Part shown: positions 18,643 through 26,585 of the stretch, one piece after another | Numbering within the stretch: position 1 is the stretch's first letter | Layout: every line of letters begins with the position of its first letter | DNA from: Methylococcales bacterium | GTDB lineage: Bacteria > Pseudomonadota > Gammaproteobacteria > Methylococcales > Methylomonadaceae | DNA length: 64,000 bases | Assembly: GCA_026399095.1 (NCBI GenBank) | Contig: JAPLRP010000020.1 | Location: 27,113 to 91,112 of the forward strand | Direction: 5' to 3' | Made by a program: the position numbers and the translations under genes | The notes under the pieces: generated by a model | What the model saw: only the letters and a program-made list of their open reading frames with translations | Told to the model about the DNA's origin: nothing | Databases searched by the model: none

Positions 18643-19473
18643 CTAACTTACCAGCTTGATACGCATGGATAAATCAACCGCTTTAACATGCTTGGTTAAA
18701 GCCCCAATAGAAATGTAATCAACGCCTGTTTCAGCAATATCCCTAATATTATCTAGGCCAATATTCCCGGAAGCTTCCAGATCTATGCCCCCTGCATTTA
18801 AAACCACGGCCGTACGCAAACCTTCAAGACTAAAATTATCCAGCATAATCCGATCTGGCTTTGCTGCGATTGCTTCAGTCAGCTCAGACATAGACTCGAC
18901 TTCCACCTCCACAGTTACCCTTGTAAGCTCTCGAGCCGCCTTAATAGCTTGGGTAATAGACCCAGCCGCCATGATATGATTTTCTTTGATTAAAACGCCA
19001 TCATACAAACCGATTCGATGGTTATAACAACCCCCGCAAGCAACAGCATATTTTTGAGCATCTCTTAAGCCAGGAATGGTTTTACGCGTATCCAGAACCT
19101 TACAGCCCGTGCCGGCAACAGCATCTGCATATTGCCTTGCTACCGTTGCCGTTGCCGACAACAGTTGTAATAAATTTAACGCCGTTCGCTCGCCCGTCAG
19201 TAAAGCTCTGGCTGAACCACTGACCTTACATAATAAGGTGTCTTTTTTTACAGCTTCACCTTCTTTTACCAACCAGTCAATCGCCACACCCGCATCCAGA
19301 TGCTTTAGCACAGCATTAAACCAAGCCTGACCACACATTGTCATCGCTTCCCGCGTGAGTACTTCTGCTTGTGCCCGAGTAGTTTCAGGAATAATAGCAG
19401 CAGTTATATCACCTGATCCTATATCTTCTTCAAGAAAGGATTTTATTTCTAATAAATTTAACGAATCTTTCAT
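18643..19473 (-). CDS. nadC: Nicotinate-nucleotide pyrophosphorylase NadC (quinolinate phosphoribosyltransferase)
   Basis: 276-residue enzyme of de novo NAD synthesis, converting quinolinate and PRPP to nicotinate mononucleotide. Family motifs are LEEDIGSGDITA (13-24), GERTALNLLQLLSATAT, VLDTRKTIPGLRDAQKYAV, GGCYNHRIGLYDGVLIKENHI, EVEVESMSELTEA, RIMLDNFS and ASGNIGLDNI with a C-terminal DYISIGALTKHVKAVDLSM. The length is normal. nadA/nadB are not in the window. Confidence 0.97.
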   Translation of the reverse strand: MKDSLNLLEIKSFLEEDIGSGDITAAIIPETTRAQAEVLTREAMTMCGQAWFNAVLKHLDAGVAIDWLVKEGEAVKKDTLLCKVSGSARALLTGERTALNLLQLLSATATVARQYADAVAGTGCKVLDTRKTIPGLRDAQKYAVACGGCYNHRIGLYDGVLIKENHIMAAGSITQAIKAARELTRVTVEVEVESMSELTEAIAAKPDRIMLDNFSLEGLRTAVVLNAGGIDLEASGNIGLDNIRDIAETGVDYISIGALTKHVKAVDLSMRIKLVS

Positions 19474-19771
19474 AAGCTTAAACTATGGGCAAATTAATAA
19501 GGTGCTTTTTATCCAGCATTTCACAAACCAAATACAATAACTTAATTGGCCCAATCAATCGAGCCTGATTTCTTTGACGTCATATTAAAATAAACGACAA
19601 AATTTTAATTTCTTTTGTGATAAATTGGATGAAAGCACCGAATTTAACACGTATACTTATAATCTGTTCACATTTAAAAATAAGCTACAGAGGGAACACA
19701 AACACAAAAAATTTATTAGCATGGCTAACTAGCCGATCTTTAGAAGAGTAAGCAACGATTTAAGGCAGGTA

Positions 19772-20434
19772 ATGGAGTTTTCGTATTCAAAATATAATCC
19801 TAAAATCAAACTTTCCTCAAAAGAAATGCTTGAGATCAGCCAGGAAATCAACCAAGAGTTTGCGCCAAATTTGTTAGCAAAAACCACAACCCCTACTTAT
19901 CAATATAATCTTTCGCCACAAGAAATGCTTGAGATCAGTGAAGACATTAGTTTGGACTTTGCACCCAAAGCCTCTAACAACAAGCAAGAGTTAGTTTTAT
20001 TACCGATTGACCCGGATCATGTCCATGCCTACTGGAATCTGAGTGATGGCAAAACTAGCGATACACAAAATAATGCTTTCAAGGATCAGTTAACTTTACG
20101 AGTTTATGCAAAGCCTGAAACGACAATAAATATAACTGAAACCAAGTCTTGGTTTGACGTTGCCATTAATAGCATCCAGTCCCAACAAAACATTTCTTTG
20201 CCCAGCCACTCACAACAAAGTGCTTATTCTGCAAGTATAGGCAAACGTGATCAAGACAATACTCTTACTCCATTAGCCTCCTCCAACACCACTCATATTC
20301 CACTTGGAAAGGTAATACAAGATCCAATTAAAGAAAGTCAGATAATATTTAAGACCCTAACGGAAAGCCCCAAAGTTAATCAGAAAGCCCCCTTTTTCTG
20401 GAAAACGTTCACCTCCGGCCAAAGAGTTAATTAG
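19772..20434 (+). CDS. DUF4912-domain protein with duplicated 19-residue N-terminal motif
   Basis: 220 residues. The core (from about residue 72) reads LVLLPIDPDHVHAYWNLSD, then LTLRVYAKPETTINITET and WFDVAINSIQSQQNISLP, matching the DUF4912 pattern (an Ig-like or carbohydrate-linked domain of unknown role). The N-terminal part has a near-perfect duplication: LSSKEMLEISQEINQEFAP (14-32) and LSPQEMLEISEDISLDFAP (47-65), also visible in the DNA as a repeated gaaatgcttgagatcag. The region 151-220 is low complexity. It ends 7 bp before the GH57 gene, and DUF4912 next to GH57 is a pairing I recall from other bacteria, suggesting a role in glycogen or glucan handling. The upstream 300 bp (19474-19771) holds no gene. 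Confidence 0.7.
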   Translation: MEFSYSKYNPKIKLSSKEMLEISQEINQEFAPNLLAKTTTPTYQYNLSPQEMLEISEDISLDFAPKASNNKQELVLLPIDPDHVHAYWNLSDGKTSDTQNNAFKDQLTLRVYAKPETTINITETKSWFDVAINSIQSQQNISLPSHSQQSAYSASIGKRDQDNTLTPLASSNTTHIPLGKVIQDPIKESQIIFKTLTESPKVNQKAPFFWKTFTSGQRVN

Positions 20435-20441
20435 CAGCGAC

Positions 20442-22046
20442 ATGAAAACAGGATTTCTCAGTATCATACTCCATGCCCACCTGCCGTATGTTAGGCATCC
20501 TGAGCACGAGAGTTTTTTTGAAGAAAACTGGTTATTCGAGGCCATTACCGAATGCTACATTCCCTTAATAGACGCACTGGATAGATTACAAAAAGATAAA
20601 ATTGATTATCGCCTTACCTTGTCACTATCTCCCCCACTAATTTCCATGCTCTGCGATGACTTATTACAAGCTCGCTACTTAAAATATCTGCATAAACTAC
20701 TGGAACTGGCTAAAAAAGAAGTTACAAGAACAAAAAAACAAGCTGACTATCAAAAACTGGCCACATATTACCTACAACTTTTTCAAAAGACACTGGACAC
20801 CTATCAAAACCAATATAACTGCGATTTATTAAGTGCTTTCAAAAAACATCATGCTGCAGGCACACTCGAACTCATAACCTGTGCCGCTACTCACGGCTTT
20901 CTACCCCTACTAAATATTAGTGAAACAGCTGTTCGCAACCAGATCAACATCGGCGTTAAAACATTTGAAGCTCACTTAGGTTTTTCACCTGCTGGTTTTT
21001 GGATCCCTGAGTGTGCTTATTATCCAGGCTTAGAAACGCTATTGGCTGAAGCCGGCATTAACTATTTCTTTGTTGATACCCACGGCATAACAGATGCCAC
21101 TGAATCACCCAAAAATGGTGTTTATGCACCCTTGGATTGTGGAAATGGCGTAACCGCCTTTGGTCGAGATCCGGAATCATCACGGCAAGTCTGGAGCTCT
21201 CAAGAAGGCTATCCCGGCGATTATGATTATCGCGAATACTACAAAGACATCGGTTTTGATCTTGATTTTGATTATATCGCGCCCTATATACTTGATAGCG
21301 AAATTCGCATCAATACCGGCATTAAATACTATCGGGTAACCGGCAAGGACTTGCCAAAAGAACTCTATAACCCGCAAAAAGCCCTGGCAAAAGCACACGA
21401 ACATGCCCAAGACTTTATCAATAAACGTCAATTGCAAATAGAGGCACTTAATGCCACTATGGATAGACCACCTATTATTATCGCGCCCTACGATGCAGAG
21501 CTATTTGGACATTGGTGGTTTGAAGGGCCCCATTGGTTGGAAAAAATACTCAGACTAGCTAGCGAACAAACCAACAAAGTTCAAACCATCACTTGCAGTG
21601 ATTATTTAAAACAACAACAAACAGCACATCAAGTCGCAACACCTTCAGCATCTACTTGGGGGGATCAGGGTTACTCGAGCTACTGGCTTAATGAAACCAA
21701 CGACTGGATATATCCCTTTTTACATCAAGCCGAGACAGAGATGGAAAAGCTGGCCTCTGACTTGCAAGGCTTAAGCGTCACTTCCTTACAAACTCGCGCA
21801 TTAAACCAAGCAGCACGATCTATTTTATTGGCGCAAGCATCTGATTGGCCATTTATCATGAAATCAGGTACTACGACCGAGTATGCAAATAAACGCATAA
21901 CTGACCATCTGGCACGCTTTAATTATTTACATGACTGTATCCGTAAAAACAGAATTGACGAACGCCATTTAACTGCACTGGAAATCATGGATAACATTTT
22001 TCCGGATATTGATTTCCGGGACTACAATCCCAAGAAAACACGATGA
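20442..22046 (+). CDS. Glycoside hydrolase family 57 protein, probable 1,4-alpha-glucan branching enzyme type
   Basis: 534-residue GH57 (DUF1957-type) protein. It begins GFLSIILHAHLPYVRHPEH, the first GH57 conserved block, with ENWLFEAITECYIPLIDAL following. The catalytic nucleophile block is PAGFWIPECAYYPG (near residue 188) and the acid block is IIIAPYDAELFGHWWFEGP (near residue 347). C-terminal helices (ALNQAARSILLAQASDWPFI) resemble the branching-enzyme C-terminal domain. GH57 enzymes of this size make alpha-1,6 branches in glycogen-like glucans. The gene is flanked by the DUF4912 gene (7 bp gap) and overlaps the HugZ-like gene by 4 bp. An alpha-amylase specificity cannot be excluded from sequence alone. 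Confidence 0.88.
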   Translation: MKTGFLSIILHAHLPYVRHPEHESFFEENWLFEAITECYIPLIDALDRLQKDKIDYRLTLSLSPPLISMLCDDLLQARYLKYLHKLLELAKKEVTRTKKQADYQKLATYYLQLFQKTLDTYQNQYNCDLLSAFKKHHAAGTLELITCAATHGFLPLLNISETAVRNQINIGVKTFEAHLGFSPAGFWIPECAYYPGLETLLAEAGINYFFVDTHGITDATESPKNGVYAPLDCGNGVTAFGRDPESSRQVWSSQEGYPGDYDYREYYKDIGFDLDFDYIAPYILDSEIRINTGIKYYRVTGKDLPKELYNPQKALAKAHEHAQDFINKRQLQIEALNATMDRPPIIIAPYDAELFGHWWFEGPHWLEKILRLASEQTNKVQTITCSDYLKQQQTAHQVATPSASTWGDQGYSSYWLNETNDWIYPFLHQAETEMEKLASDLQGLSVTSLQTRALNQAARSILLAQASDWPFIMKSGTTTEYANKRITDHLARFNYLHDCIRKNRIDERHLTALEIMDNIFPDIDFRDYNPKKTR

Positions 22047-22537
22047 GCGAACCCAGCACACAAGAACTTGAAGATATAAAGCAGCGCTATCATAAGCTAC
22101 TGACTTCACAGCAAACGCTTATGCTCTCAACTGCGTCAATTTCCGGCACCGCTGATATTAGCTATGCGCCTTTTATACGTAATGATTTAGGCGTATTTTA
22201 TATTTTTGTCAGTGAAATGGCTCGCCACACCAACAACTTATTAACCAATCCCCAAGCATCGATACTATTTATCCGGCCAGAAGCTGAATGCAATAACCTA
22301 TTTGCACGAGAACGCGCAGTGATAAACTGCACTGTCAAAGAAATACCTAAAGAGGATAAAACTTACCCCCTGCAACTGGATGCCTTACAAGATAAATTTG
22401 GCGAAGTAGTTGCTTTATTACGATCATTATCTGATTTTCATTTATTCGCATTGGAACCTCAAAATGGACGCTATATTATTGGCTTTGGGCGGGCCTTTAC
22501 CCTTGATGTAAATAATGACAACTTGCTTCCTATCTAG
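22043..22537 (+). CDS. HugZ/HutZ-like pyridoxamine 5'-phosphate oxidase-fold protein
   Basis: 164 residues with the PNPOx-like split barrel: QTLMLSTASISGTADISYAPFIRNDLGVFYIFVSEMARHT, then NPQASILFIRPEAE and a C-terminal DFHLFALEPQNGRYIIGFGRAF. That pattern is typical of the HugZ/HutZ group used in heme utilisation and heme degradation. Conserved features include RHT and the GRYIxGFGRAF ending. No heme transport genes are nearby; instead it overlaps the GH57 gene by 4 bp. The fold is clear; the heme role is an inference from the family. Confidence 0.8.
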   Translation: MSEPSTQELEDIKQRYHKLLTSQQTLMLSTASISGTADISYAPFIRNDLGVFYIFVSEMARHTNNLLTNPQASILFIRPEAECNNLFARERAVINCTVKEIPKEDKTYPLQLDALQDKFGEVVALLRSLSDFHLFALEPQNGRYIIGFGRAFTLDVNNDNLLPI

Positions 22538-22554
22538 CTTTATCTTATCTATAA

Positions 22555-23061
22555 ATGAGTGTTTTAATTTTACAAATCATCATCAAACAATGGGATAAAA
22601 GCCAACGAACCGATGCCCATGTTCAGTTACGAGCCAATAAAGCAGACCACTTTCCGCTCAACTTTCCACCGGCTTTTTATGCTTTAAATCAGCAATGTGT
22701 CATTGATCAGCACGGTGATGACATTCAGGGTAACCGCCTAAAATATTCACTAGCAGCTAATGACAGCCTATTATTTGATCGGTTTCAAATCTCTTTGGTC
22801 AACAATAGCCTTACTTATTTAGGTGCAAACTCAACTATATCACCCCAAGAACTAGAGAACCTGGATAATCAATGGCTACAATACAATTATAACTGGCGCT
22901 ATAGTATCTTTGAATCTGACCGATATTATTGGTTATATGAAGAAGTGACCTTAAATGCCATTCATTTAAAACAACTAGATGAACTCATTTTTTTAAACAC
23001 TAAACCAGCCATCATTTATAATGATATTAGTGAGTTAGATGCCATCAGAAAGCAGACATGA
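22555..23061 (+). CDS. Hypothetical protein, aromatic-rich
   Basis: 168 residues with no family I recognise. There is no signal peptide or membrane segment. The C-terminal half is rich in Trp and Tyr (NQWLQYNYNWRYSIFE, DRYYWLYEE), suggesting a compact soluble beta-rich fold. The reading frame is credible because it overlaps the methyltransferase start by 4 bp and sits 17 bp after the HugZ-like gene in a tight plus-strand run. The ribosome site is weak. A role linked to the downstream methyltransferase is possible but unsupported. Confidence 0.65.
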   Translation: MSVLILQIIIKQWDKSQRTDAHVQLRANKADHFPLNFPPAFYALNQQCVIDQHGDDIQGNRLKYSLAANDSLLFDRFQISLVNNSLTYLGANSTISPQELENLDNQWLQYNYNWRYSIFESDRYYWLYEEVTLNAIHLKQLDELIFLNTKPAIIYNDISELDAIRKQT

Positions 23062-23708
23062 AACAAATAAATAAAGAATTAACCGACATTGAAACCATAA
23101 CACTCAGTCATTACAATGAAAATGCAAGTGCATTTTGGAGTGGCACAAAAGATCACGATGTCACGCAAAACTATGCGGCTTTTTTAGCGCCCTTTTCAAA
23201 AAACAAAGTACTGGATATCTTGGATCTCGGTTGCGGCCCCGGTAGAGATGTGAGTTACTTTAAATCATTAGGTCACAAACCAATTGGGATCGATGGCAGT
23301 GAAGTCTTTTGCAACATGGCTCGCCAATACACCAACTGTACTATCCTCCATCAGAAATTTCTTAGCCTTGATCTATCCGGACTGGTCTTCGATGGTATTT
23401 TTGCCAATGCCTCTTTATTCCATGTTCCCAGTCAAGAATTACCCCGCGTTCTTAATGAGCTAAAAGCGGCCTTAAGACCCGGTGGTATCCTGTTCTTATC
23501 CAATCCTCGCGGAAATGATGAAGGCTGGTCTGGCCAACGCTATGGTCATTATATGCAACTGGAAACCAGCAGAGTATTTTTGGAGGCAGCTGGCTTTAAC
23601 ATAATCGACCATTATTACCGGCCTTTTGGCAAACTCCTTCATGAACAACCGTGGTTAGCCATCGTTGCTCAAGCGAATAGAATCACAGAAGACTATACTG
23701 AACAATAA
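23058..23708 (+). CDS. Class I SAM-dependent methyltransferase
   Basis: 216 residues. The SAM-binding motif I is ILDLGCGPGRDVSYFKSLGH (about residues 55-74), followed by PIGIDGSEVFCNMARQ (motif with acidic Asp), LVFDGIFANASLFHV and LKAALRPGGILFLSNPRG. It resembles small-molecule methyltransferases of the ubiE/tellurite-detoxification type; the substrate cannot be read from sequence. The start ATG overlaps the stop of the preceding hypothetical gene. YceI follows 27 bp later behind a good ribosome site (AGAGG). Confidence 0.85.
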   Translation: MKQINKELTDIETITLSHYNENASAFWSGTKDHDVTQNYAAFLAPFSKNKVLDILDLGCGPGRDVSYFKSLGHKPIGIDGSEVFCNMARQYTNCTILHQKFLSLDLSGLVFDGIFANASLFHVPSQELPRVLNELKAALRPGGILFLSNPRGNDEGWSGQRYGHYMQLETSRVFLEAAGFNIIDHYYRPFGKLLHEQPWLAIVAQANRITEDYTEQ

Positions 23709-23735
23709 ATACGCATAACTTACAGAGGAATCTTT

Positions 23736-24302
23736 ATGAAAATGACTGTTTTTGCATTAATCATCGGTACACTATTCAGCTTTTCTACCCAAGCTGCTAC
23801 TTCTTATACTGTTGATCCCAAACATACCTTTCCAAGTTTTGAAGTTAATCATCTCGGCTTTTCAATTCAAAGAGGCCGATTTAATCAAACCAAAGGAAAA
23901 ATAAAACTTGATCCTGAATTATCAGCAGGCAGTATAGAAATTACCATAGAAACCGCCTCAATCGACACAGGACTAGCCGATCTGGAAAAGCATTTACGTG
24001 GCAACGACTTTCTTGATGCCAAACGCTATCCACAAATAACTTTCCTATCAAATAGACTAAGCTTTAATAAAGATCAACTGATTGCGGCTGATGGCTTATT
24101 AACCTTACATGGCATTGCCAAACCCGTGCATCTAACCGTTGATCATTTTAATTGCGGAATGAATATAATTACCTTAAAAAACACCTGCGGTGCTAATGTA
24201 ACAACGACCATTAAACGCTCTGATTTTGGCATAGACAAATATGTCCCCAAAATAGCAGATGACGTGATAATTAACATTCAAATAGAAGCGACCAAAGATT
24301 AA
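23736..24302 (+). CDS. YceI family periplasmic protein
   Basis: 188 residues. A cleavable signal peptide (about 1-20, ending FSTQA) is followed by a lipocalin-like YceI domain: YTVDPKHTFPSFEVNHLGFS, GSIEITIETASIDTGLADLEKHLRGNDFLDAKRYP, and a C-terminal NVTTTIKRSDFGIDKYVP. YceI proteins bind isoprenoid-like lipids such as polyprenyl quinones in the periplasm. AGAGGA lies 8 bp before the ATG. It is adjacent to gst. Confidence 0.92.
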   Translation: MKMTVFALIIGTLFSFSTQAATSYTVDPKHTFPSFEVNHLGFSIQRGRFNQTKGKIKLDPELSAGSIEITIETASIDTGLADLEKHLRGNDFLDAKRYPQITFLSNRLSFNKDQLIAADGLLTLHGIAKPVHLTVDHFNCGMNIITLKNTCGANVTTTIKRSDFGIDKYVPKIADDVIINIQIEATKD

Positions 24303-24332
24303 TTTAGTCACCTTAACTAAAAGGAATAGACC

Positions 24333-24938
24333 ATGAAACTTTATTACAGCCCGGGCGCCTGCTCCTTATCACCGCATATCGTAACCTGCGAAGCAGAACT
24401 CCCCCTTGAACTAATCAAAGTCGATTTAAACAACAAACTCACCGAAACCAAAGAAGACTTCCAGCAACTCAACCCTAACGGTTATGTCCCTCTTTTAATA
24501 CTTGATGATGGCAACCAACTCACCGAAGGGCCCGCCATTGTTCAATATCTTGCCGATCAGGCACCTGATAAGAAATTAATTCCACTGGCAGGTACGTTTG
24601 AACGCTATAAAGCACAACAATGGTTAAACTTTATTTCCACCGAAATCCACAAAAGCTTCGGACTCTTGTTTAATCCTGCGGCTTCTGACGCTACTAAAGA
24701 ACTGGCCGTTGATATCCTAAAGAAACGCTTGGCAATAGTCGCCGAACAACTATCCTCACAACCTTATTTACTCGGTGAAACTTTCAGCGTAGCGGATGCT
24801 TATTTATTCGTGACCCTCAGTTGGGGACAATATGTAAACGTTGATATTTCCCGTTGGCCAGCCTTGGCAAGATATGCGGATAAAATTTCCGAACGGCCTG
24901 CCGTACAAAAAGCCATGAAAGCAGAAGGACTTATTTGA
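24333..24938 (+). CDS. gst: Glutathione S-transferase, beta class
   Basis: 201 residues. The N-terminal thioredoxin fold begins MKLYYSPGACSLSPHIV, with the beta-class catalytic Cys at position 10. The glutathione motif region reads NPNGYVPLLILDDGNQLTEGPAIVQYLAD (cis-Pro and the SNAIL/TES-like loop). The C-terminal helical domain ends KISERPAVQKAMKAEGL. Length matches E. coli GstA (201). It has a good ribosome site (AAAGGAA) and lies 30 bp after YceI. A hairpin-like palindrome follows at 24999. Confidence 0.93.
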   Translation: MKLYYSPGACSLSPHIVTCEAELPLELIKVDLNNKLTETKEDFQQLNPNGYVPLLILDDGNQLTEGPAIVQYLADQAPDKKLIPLAGTFERYKAQQWLNFISTEIHKSFGLLFNPAASDATKELAVDILKKRLAIVAEQLSSQPYLLGETFSVADAYLFVTLSWGQYVNVDISRWPALARYADKISERPAVQKAMKAEGLI

Positions 24939-24998
24939 TTATATATCTCATTAAAATGCTAACTTAGTCGTTAGTATCATAGTACTAAGAACAATACC

Positions 24999-25051
24999 TA
25001 AGTGCAGCGTCATGCATCCTGATGCCCTATTGATGTATGACGTTGCACTTA
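24999..25051. repeat. Imperfect 20-bp palindrome
   Basis: Arms taagtgcagcgtcatgcatc (24999-25018) and gatgtatgacgttgcactta (25032-25051) pair over 20 bp with two G-T type mismatches and a 13-base loop. It lies after gst and could form a hairpin in RNA, but no T-run follows. The form suggests a dispersed palindromic element. A second, shorter hairpin (CGGTCGTGG / CCTCGACCG) is found around 25078-25104. Confidence 0.6.
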
Positions 25052-25127
25052 TAAACCCTACCTGCTACTTCGGTTACCGGTCGTGGTATTGTAACCTCGA
25101 CCGAAACCTTTGAAGATTCTATAGCTT

Positions 25128-25265
25128 TCAAATCGTGAGTAACAAACTGCAAGCCGCGTCAACCCGATAAAATGCGCTAATAAGAACTGCCGTCAGGGCT
25201 ATTATTAACGTAATAAAAAGATGCATCCTATCCCATCCCAAAGCACCTTTGCCATCAATCGTTAA
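25128..25265 (-). pseudogene. Possible decayed fragment of a TspO/MBR-like membrane protein
   Basis: A 45-codon open stretch on the minus strand reads LGWDRMHLFITLIIAL followed by TAVLISAFYRVDAACSLLL, resembling the end of a TspO/MBR-type protein (last membrane helix, then FYRVD and a hydrophobic LLL stretch). It lacks a start and ends at TGA before the expected PYLLWV-type motif. A second, overlapping frame beyond it (about 25029-25154) is open for some 40 codons and is not recognised. The family resemblance is from memory and weak; the rest of 24939-25354 contains only the palindromes noted. Confidence 0.25.
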
Positions 25266-25354
25266 TCAAAATAATCTCGTTTAAATGCATCCAAAACTCA
25301 AAACAGATTATTGGAGAAAAAGCAGTAACACCCAGCCGTTTAGAAAAGTAATTA

Positions 25355-25663
25355 TTGACATCTCTATGCTTGAGAAAATACTATACCTTACATGACATTC
25401 AGACAAAAAAAATACACTTCTCCCCCGAGAAAAACGCTCTATTAAAAGCTGAAAGAGGCGTTGGTTTTGAGGATGTATTATTAGCCATCGAAATGGGGCA
25501 TGTGTTAGATGATTTAGCGCATTTCAATCCTGAAAAATATCCAAATCAGTCTGTATTTATCATTTTAATCACTATTAAAAATTATGTTTATATAGTGCCT
25601 TATGTTGAAGATGATATTAGTATTTTTTTTAAAAACCATTATCCCTCCTCGAAAAATGAATAA
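25355..25663 (+). CDS. BrnT-like toxin of a type II toxin-antitoxin pair, start disrupted
   Basis: The recognisable part reads KIHFSPEKNALLKAERGVGFEDVLLAI, then PNQSVFIILITIKNYVYIVPYVEDD and FFKNHYPSSKNE. This is the layout of small BrnT/RelE-like RNase toxins (FxxxKNxxLKxERGxxFEDV). No in-frame ATG precedes it; the frame can only start at TTG codons (25355 or 25370) without a ribosome site. An ATG at 25392 is out of frame, but one extra base in the A8 run (25405-25412) would give MTFRQKKIHFSPEKN, the length expected for the family. The C terminus lacks the usual basic PSRKxT-like end. The toxin may be inactive, slippage-dependent or phase-variable. The antitoxin follows 23 bp later. Confidence 0.65.
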   Translation: MTSLCLRKYYTLHDIQTKKIHFSPEKNALLKAERGVGFEDVLLAIEMGHVLDDLAHFNPEKYPNQSVFIILITIKNYVYIVPYVEDDISIFFKNHYPSSKNE

Positions 25664-25686
25664 GCGTTACAACAAGGCGGCAAGAA

Positions 25687-25962
25687 ATGACTAAGTTAAA
25701 TTTTGATAGTTTTGAACAAGATATTCTCGACAGTTTGGAGAATGATAAATGGCATAGTAAAAATAATATTCAGGAACGGTTAGTTGAGCTGCAAGGGTTT
25801 TTGAAGTATGAAAAGAAAAAAACGGTTTCCATCAGACTATCCGAAAACGATCTTTATGAACTAAAAAGAAAAGGGCTGGAAAATGGTCTGCCGTATCAAA
25901 ATATTATACAAATGTTGGTGCATCAATATACAGCTAACAAAATCCATCTTGATGTTTCATGA
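25687..25962 (+). CDS. CopG/RHH-type antitoxin
   Basis: 91 residues. The C-terminal half KKTVSIRLSENDLYELKRKG followed by PYQNIIQMLVHQYTANKI is a ribbon-helix-helix DNA-binding domain of the CopG/BrnA antitoxin type. The N-terminal half (FDSFEQDILDSLENDKWHS) would be the toxin-contacting tail. It follows the toxin by 23 bp with a ribosome site near 25675 (AAGGCGG). Toxin-first order and this tail are typical of BrnT/BrnA-like pairs. It probably represses its own operon. Confidence 0.78.
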   Translation: MTKLNFDSFEQDILDSLENDKWHSKNNIQERLVELQGFLKYEKKKTVSIRLSENDLYELKRKGLENGLPYQNIIQMLVHQYTANKIHLDVS

Positions 25963-26037
25963 GCGAATAAACCGATAAGATACGATAGTTTGAATGCGGG
26001 CATTGATTGTGCTTTTTATGCCCCGAGCCGATCACGT

Positions 26038-26371
26038 CTACTGAAACAATTGTTTAAGCGCATCATTCACAGATTGAAGTCCGCATTTGACAACTTACCA
26101 GCCAGCCTGATAATCAACCGATATCCAAAGTAAATAGTTTCATACGGACAATAGACGAGGAACTAAGTCCCGCTTCATGTAGATCTGAGATAGGCACATC
26201 CAATAACCAATTAGAATTTTTGGCACTTGTTATCATCGCCAATACTGAATGCTGCACTGAACTGTTAAAAGTAGCACTGAACAGAAGCAATGCAGGTCGC
26301 CTTTAGCTTGCCTCTTTGTCCGTGAAAGGGAAAGGCACAACTACCACAGAAAACTTTTCAAAGATCAGCAT
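26038..26371 (-). pseudogene. PemK/MazF-family toxin pseudogene
   Basis: On the minus strand an ATG at 26371, inside the end of the AbrB antitoxin gene, starts MLIFEKFSVVVVPFPFTDKE followed by AS, then a TAA stop (26305-26303), then in the same frame RRPALLLFSATFNSSV, LAMITSAKNSNWLLDVPISD and VRMKLFTLD. This is the PemK/MazF fold of the PFPFTD/KRRPAL type. Two frameshifts follow: the tail continues as LIIRLAGKLSNADFN in a second frame and SVNDALKQLFQ in a third, ending at TAG (26038). The toxin is therefore inactivated by one nonsense change and two indels while its antitoxin remains open. The position downstream of and overlapping the antitoxin is the standard mazEF-like order. Confidence 0.85.
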
Positions 26372-26585
26372 AGGCTTCATCATCCGCAGCGGACTCCCAT
26401 TCGCTCAAGGTGCCTTGTAGTGCTTCTGAAAAAACTTTATCTATAGGTGGCGCTTTACGTAAATGAACGCCGGCCTGATCAATTTCAAAGACTATCGAAT
26501 CGCCTTCACGTAGTTTCAAGGCTTTAAGAACCGAAGGGGGAATGATAGCTTGATTATGATGGATTAATTGACTGTTGGTTTGCAT
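26358..26585 (-). CDS. AbrB/MazE-type antitoxin, toxin partner decayed
   Basis: 75 residues. The N-terminal swapped-hairpin domain reads NSQLIHHNQAIIPPSVLKAL followed by KLREGDSIVFEI, the AbrB/MazE DNA-binding fold. The acidic C-terminal tail (FSEALQGTLSEWESAADDEA) would wrap the toxin. GGAG lies 8 bp before the ATG. Its last codons overlap the start of the PemK-like pseudogene by 14 bp. With the toxin dead this antitoxin may persist as an orphan regulator or simply be awaiting decay. The 214 bp upstream (26586-26799) holds no gene I can support. Confidence 0.82.
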   Translation of the reverse strand: MQTNSQLIHHNQAIIPPSVLKALKLREGDSIVFEIDQAGVHLRKAPPIDKVFSEALQGTLSEWESAADDEAYADL

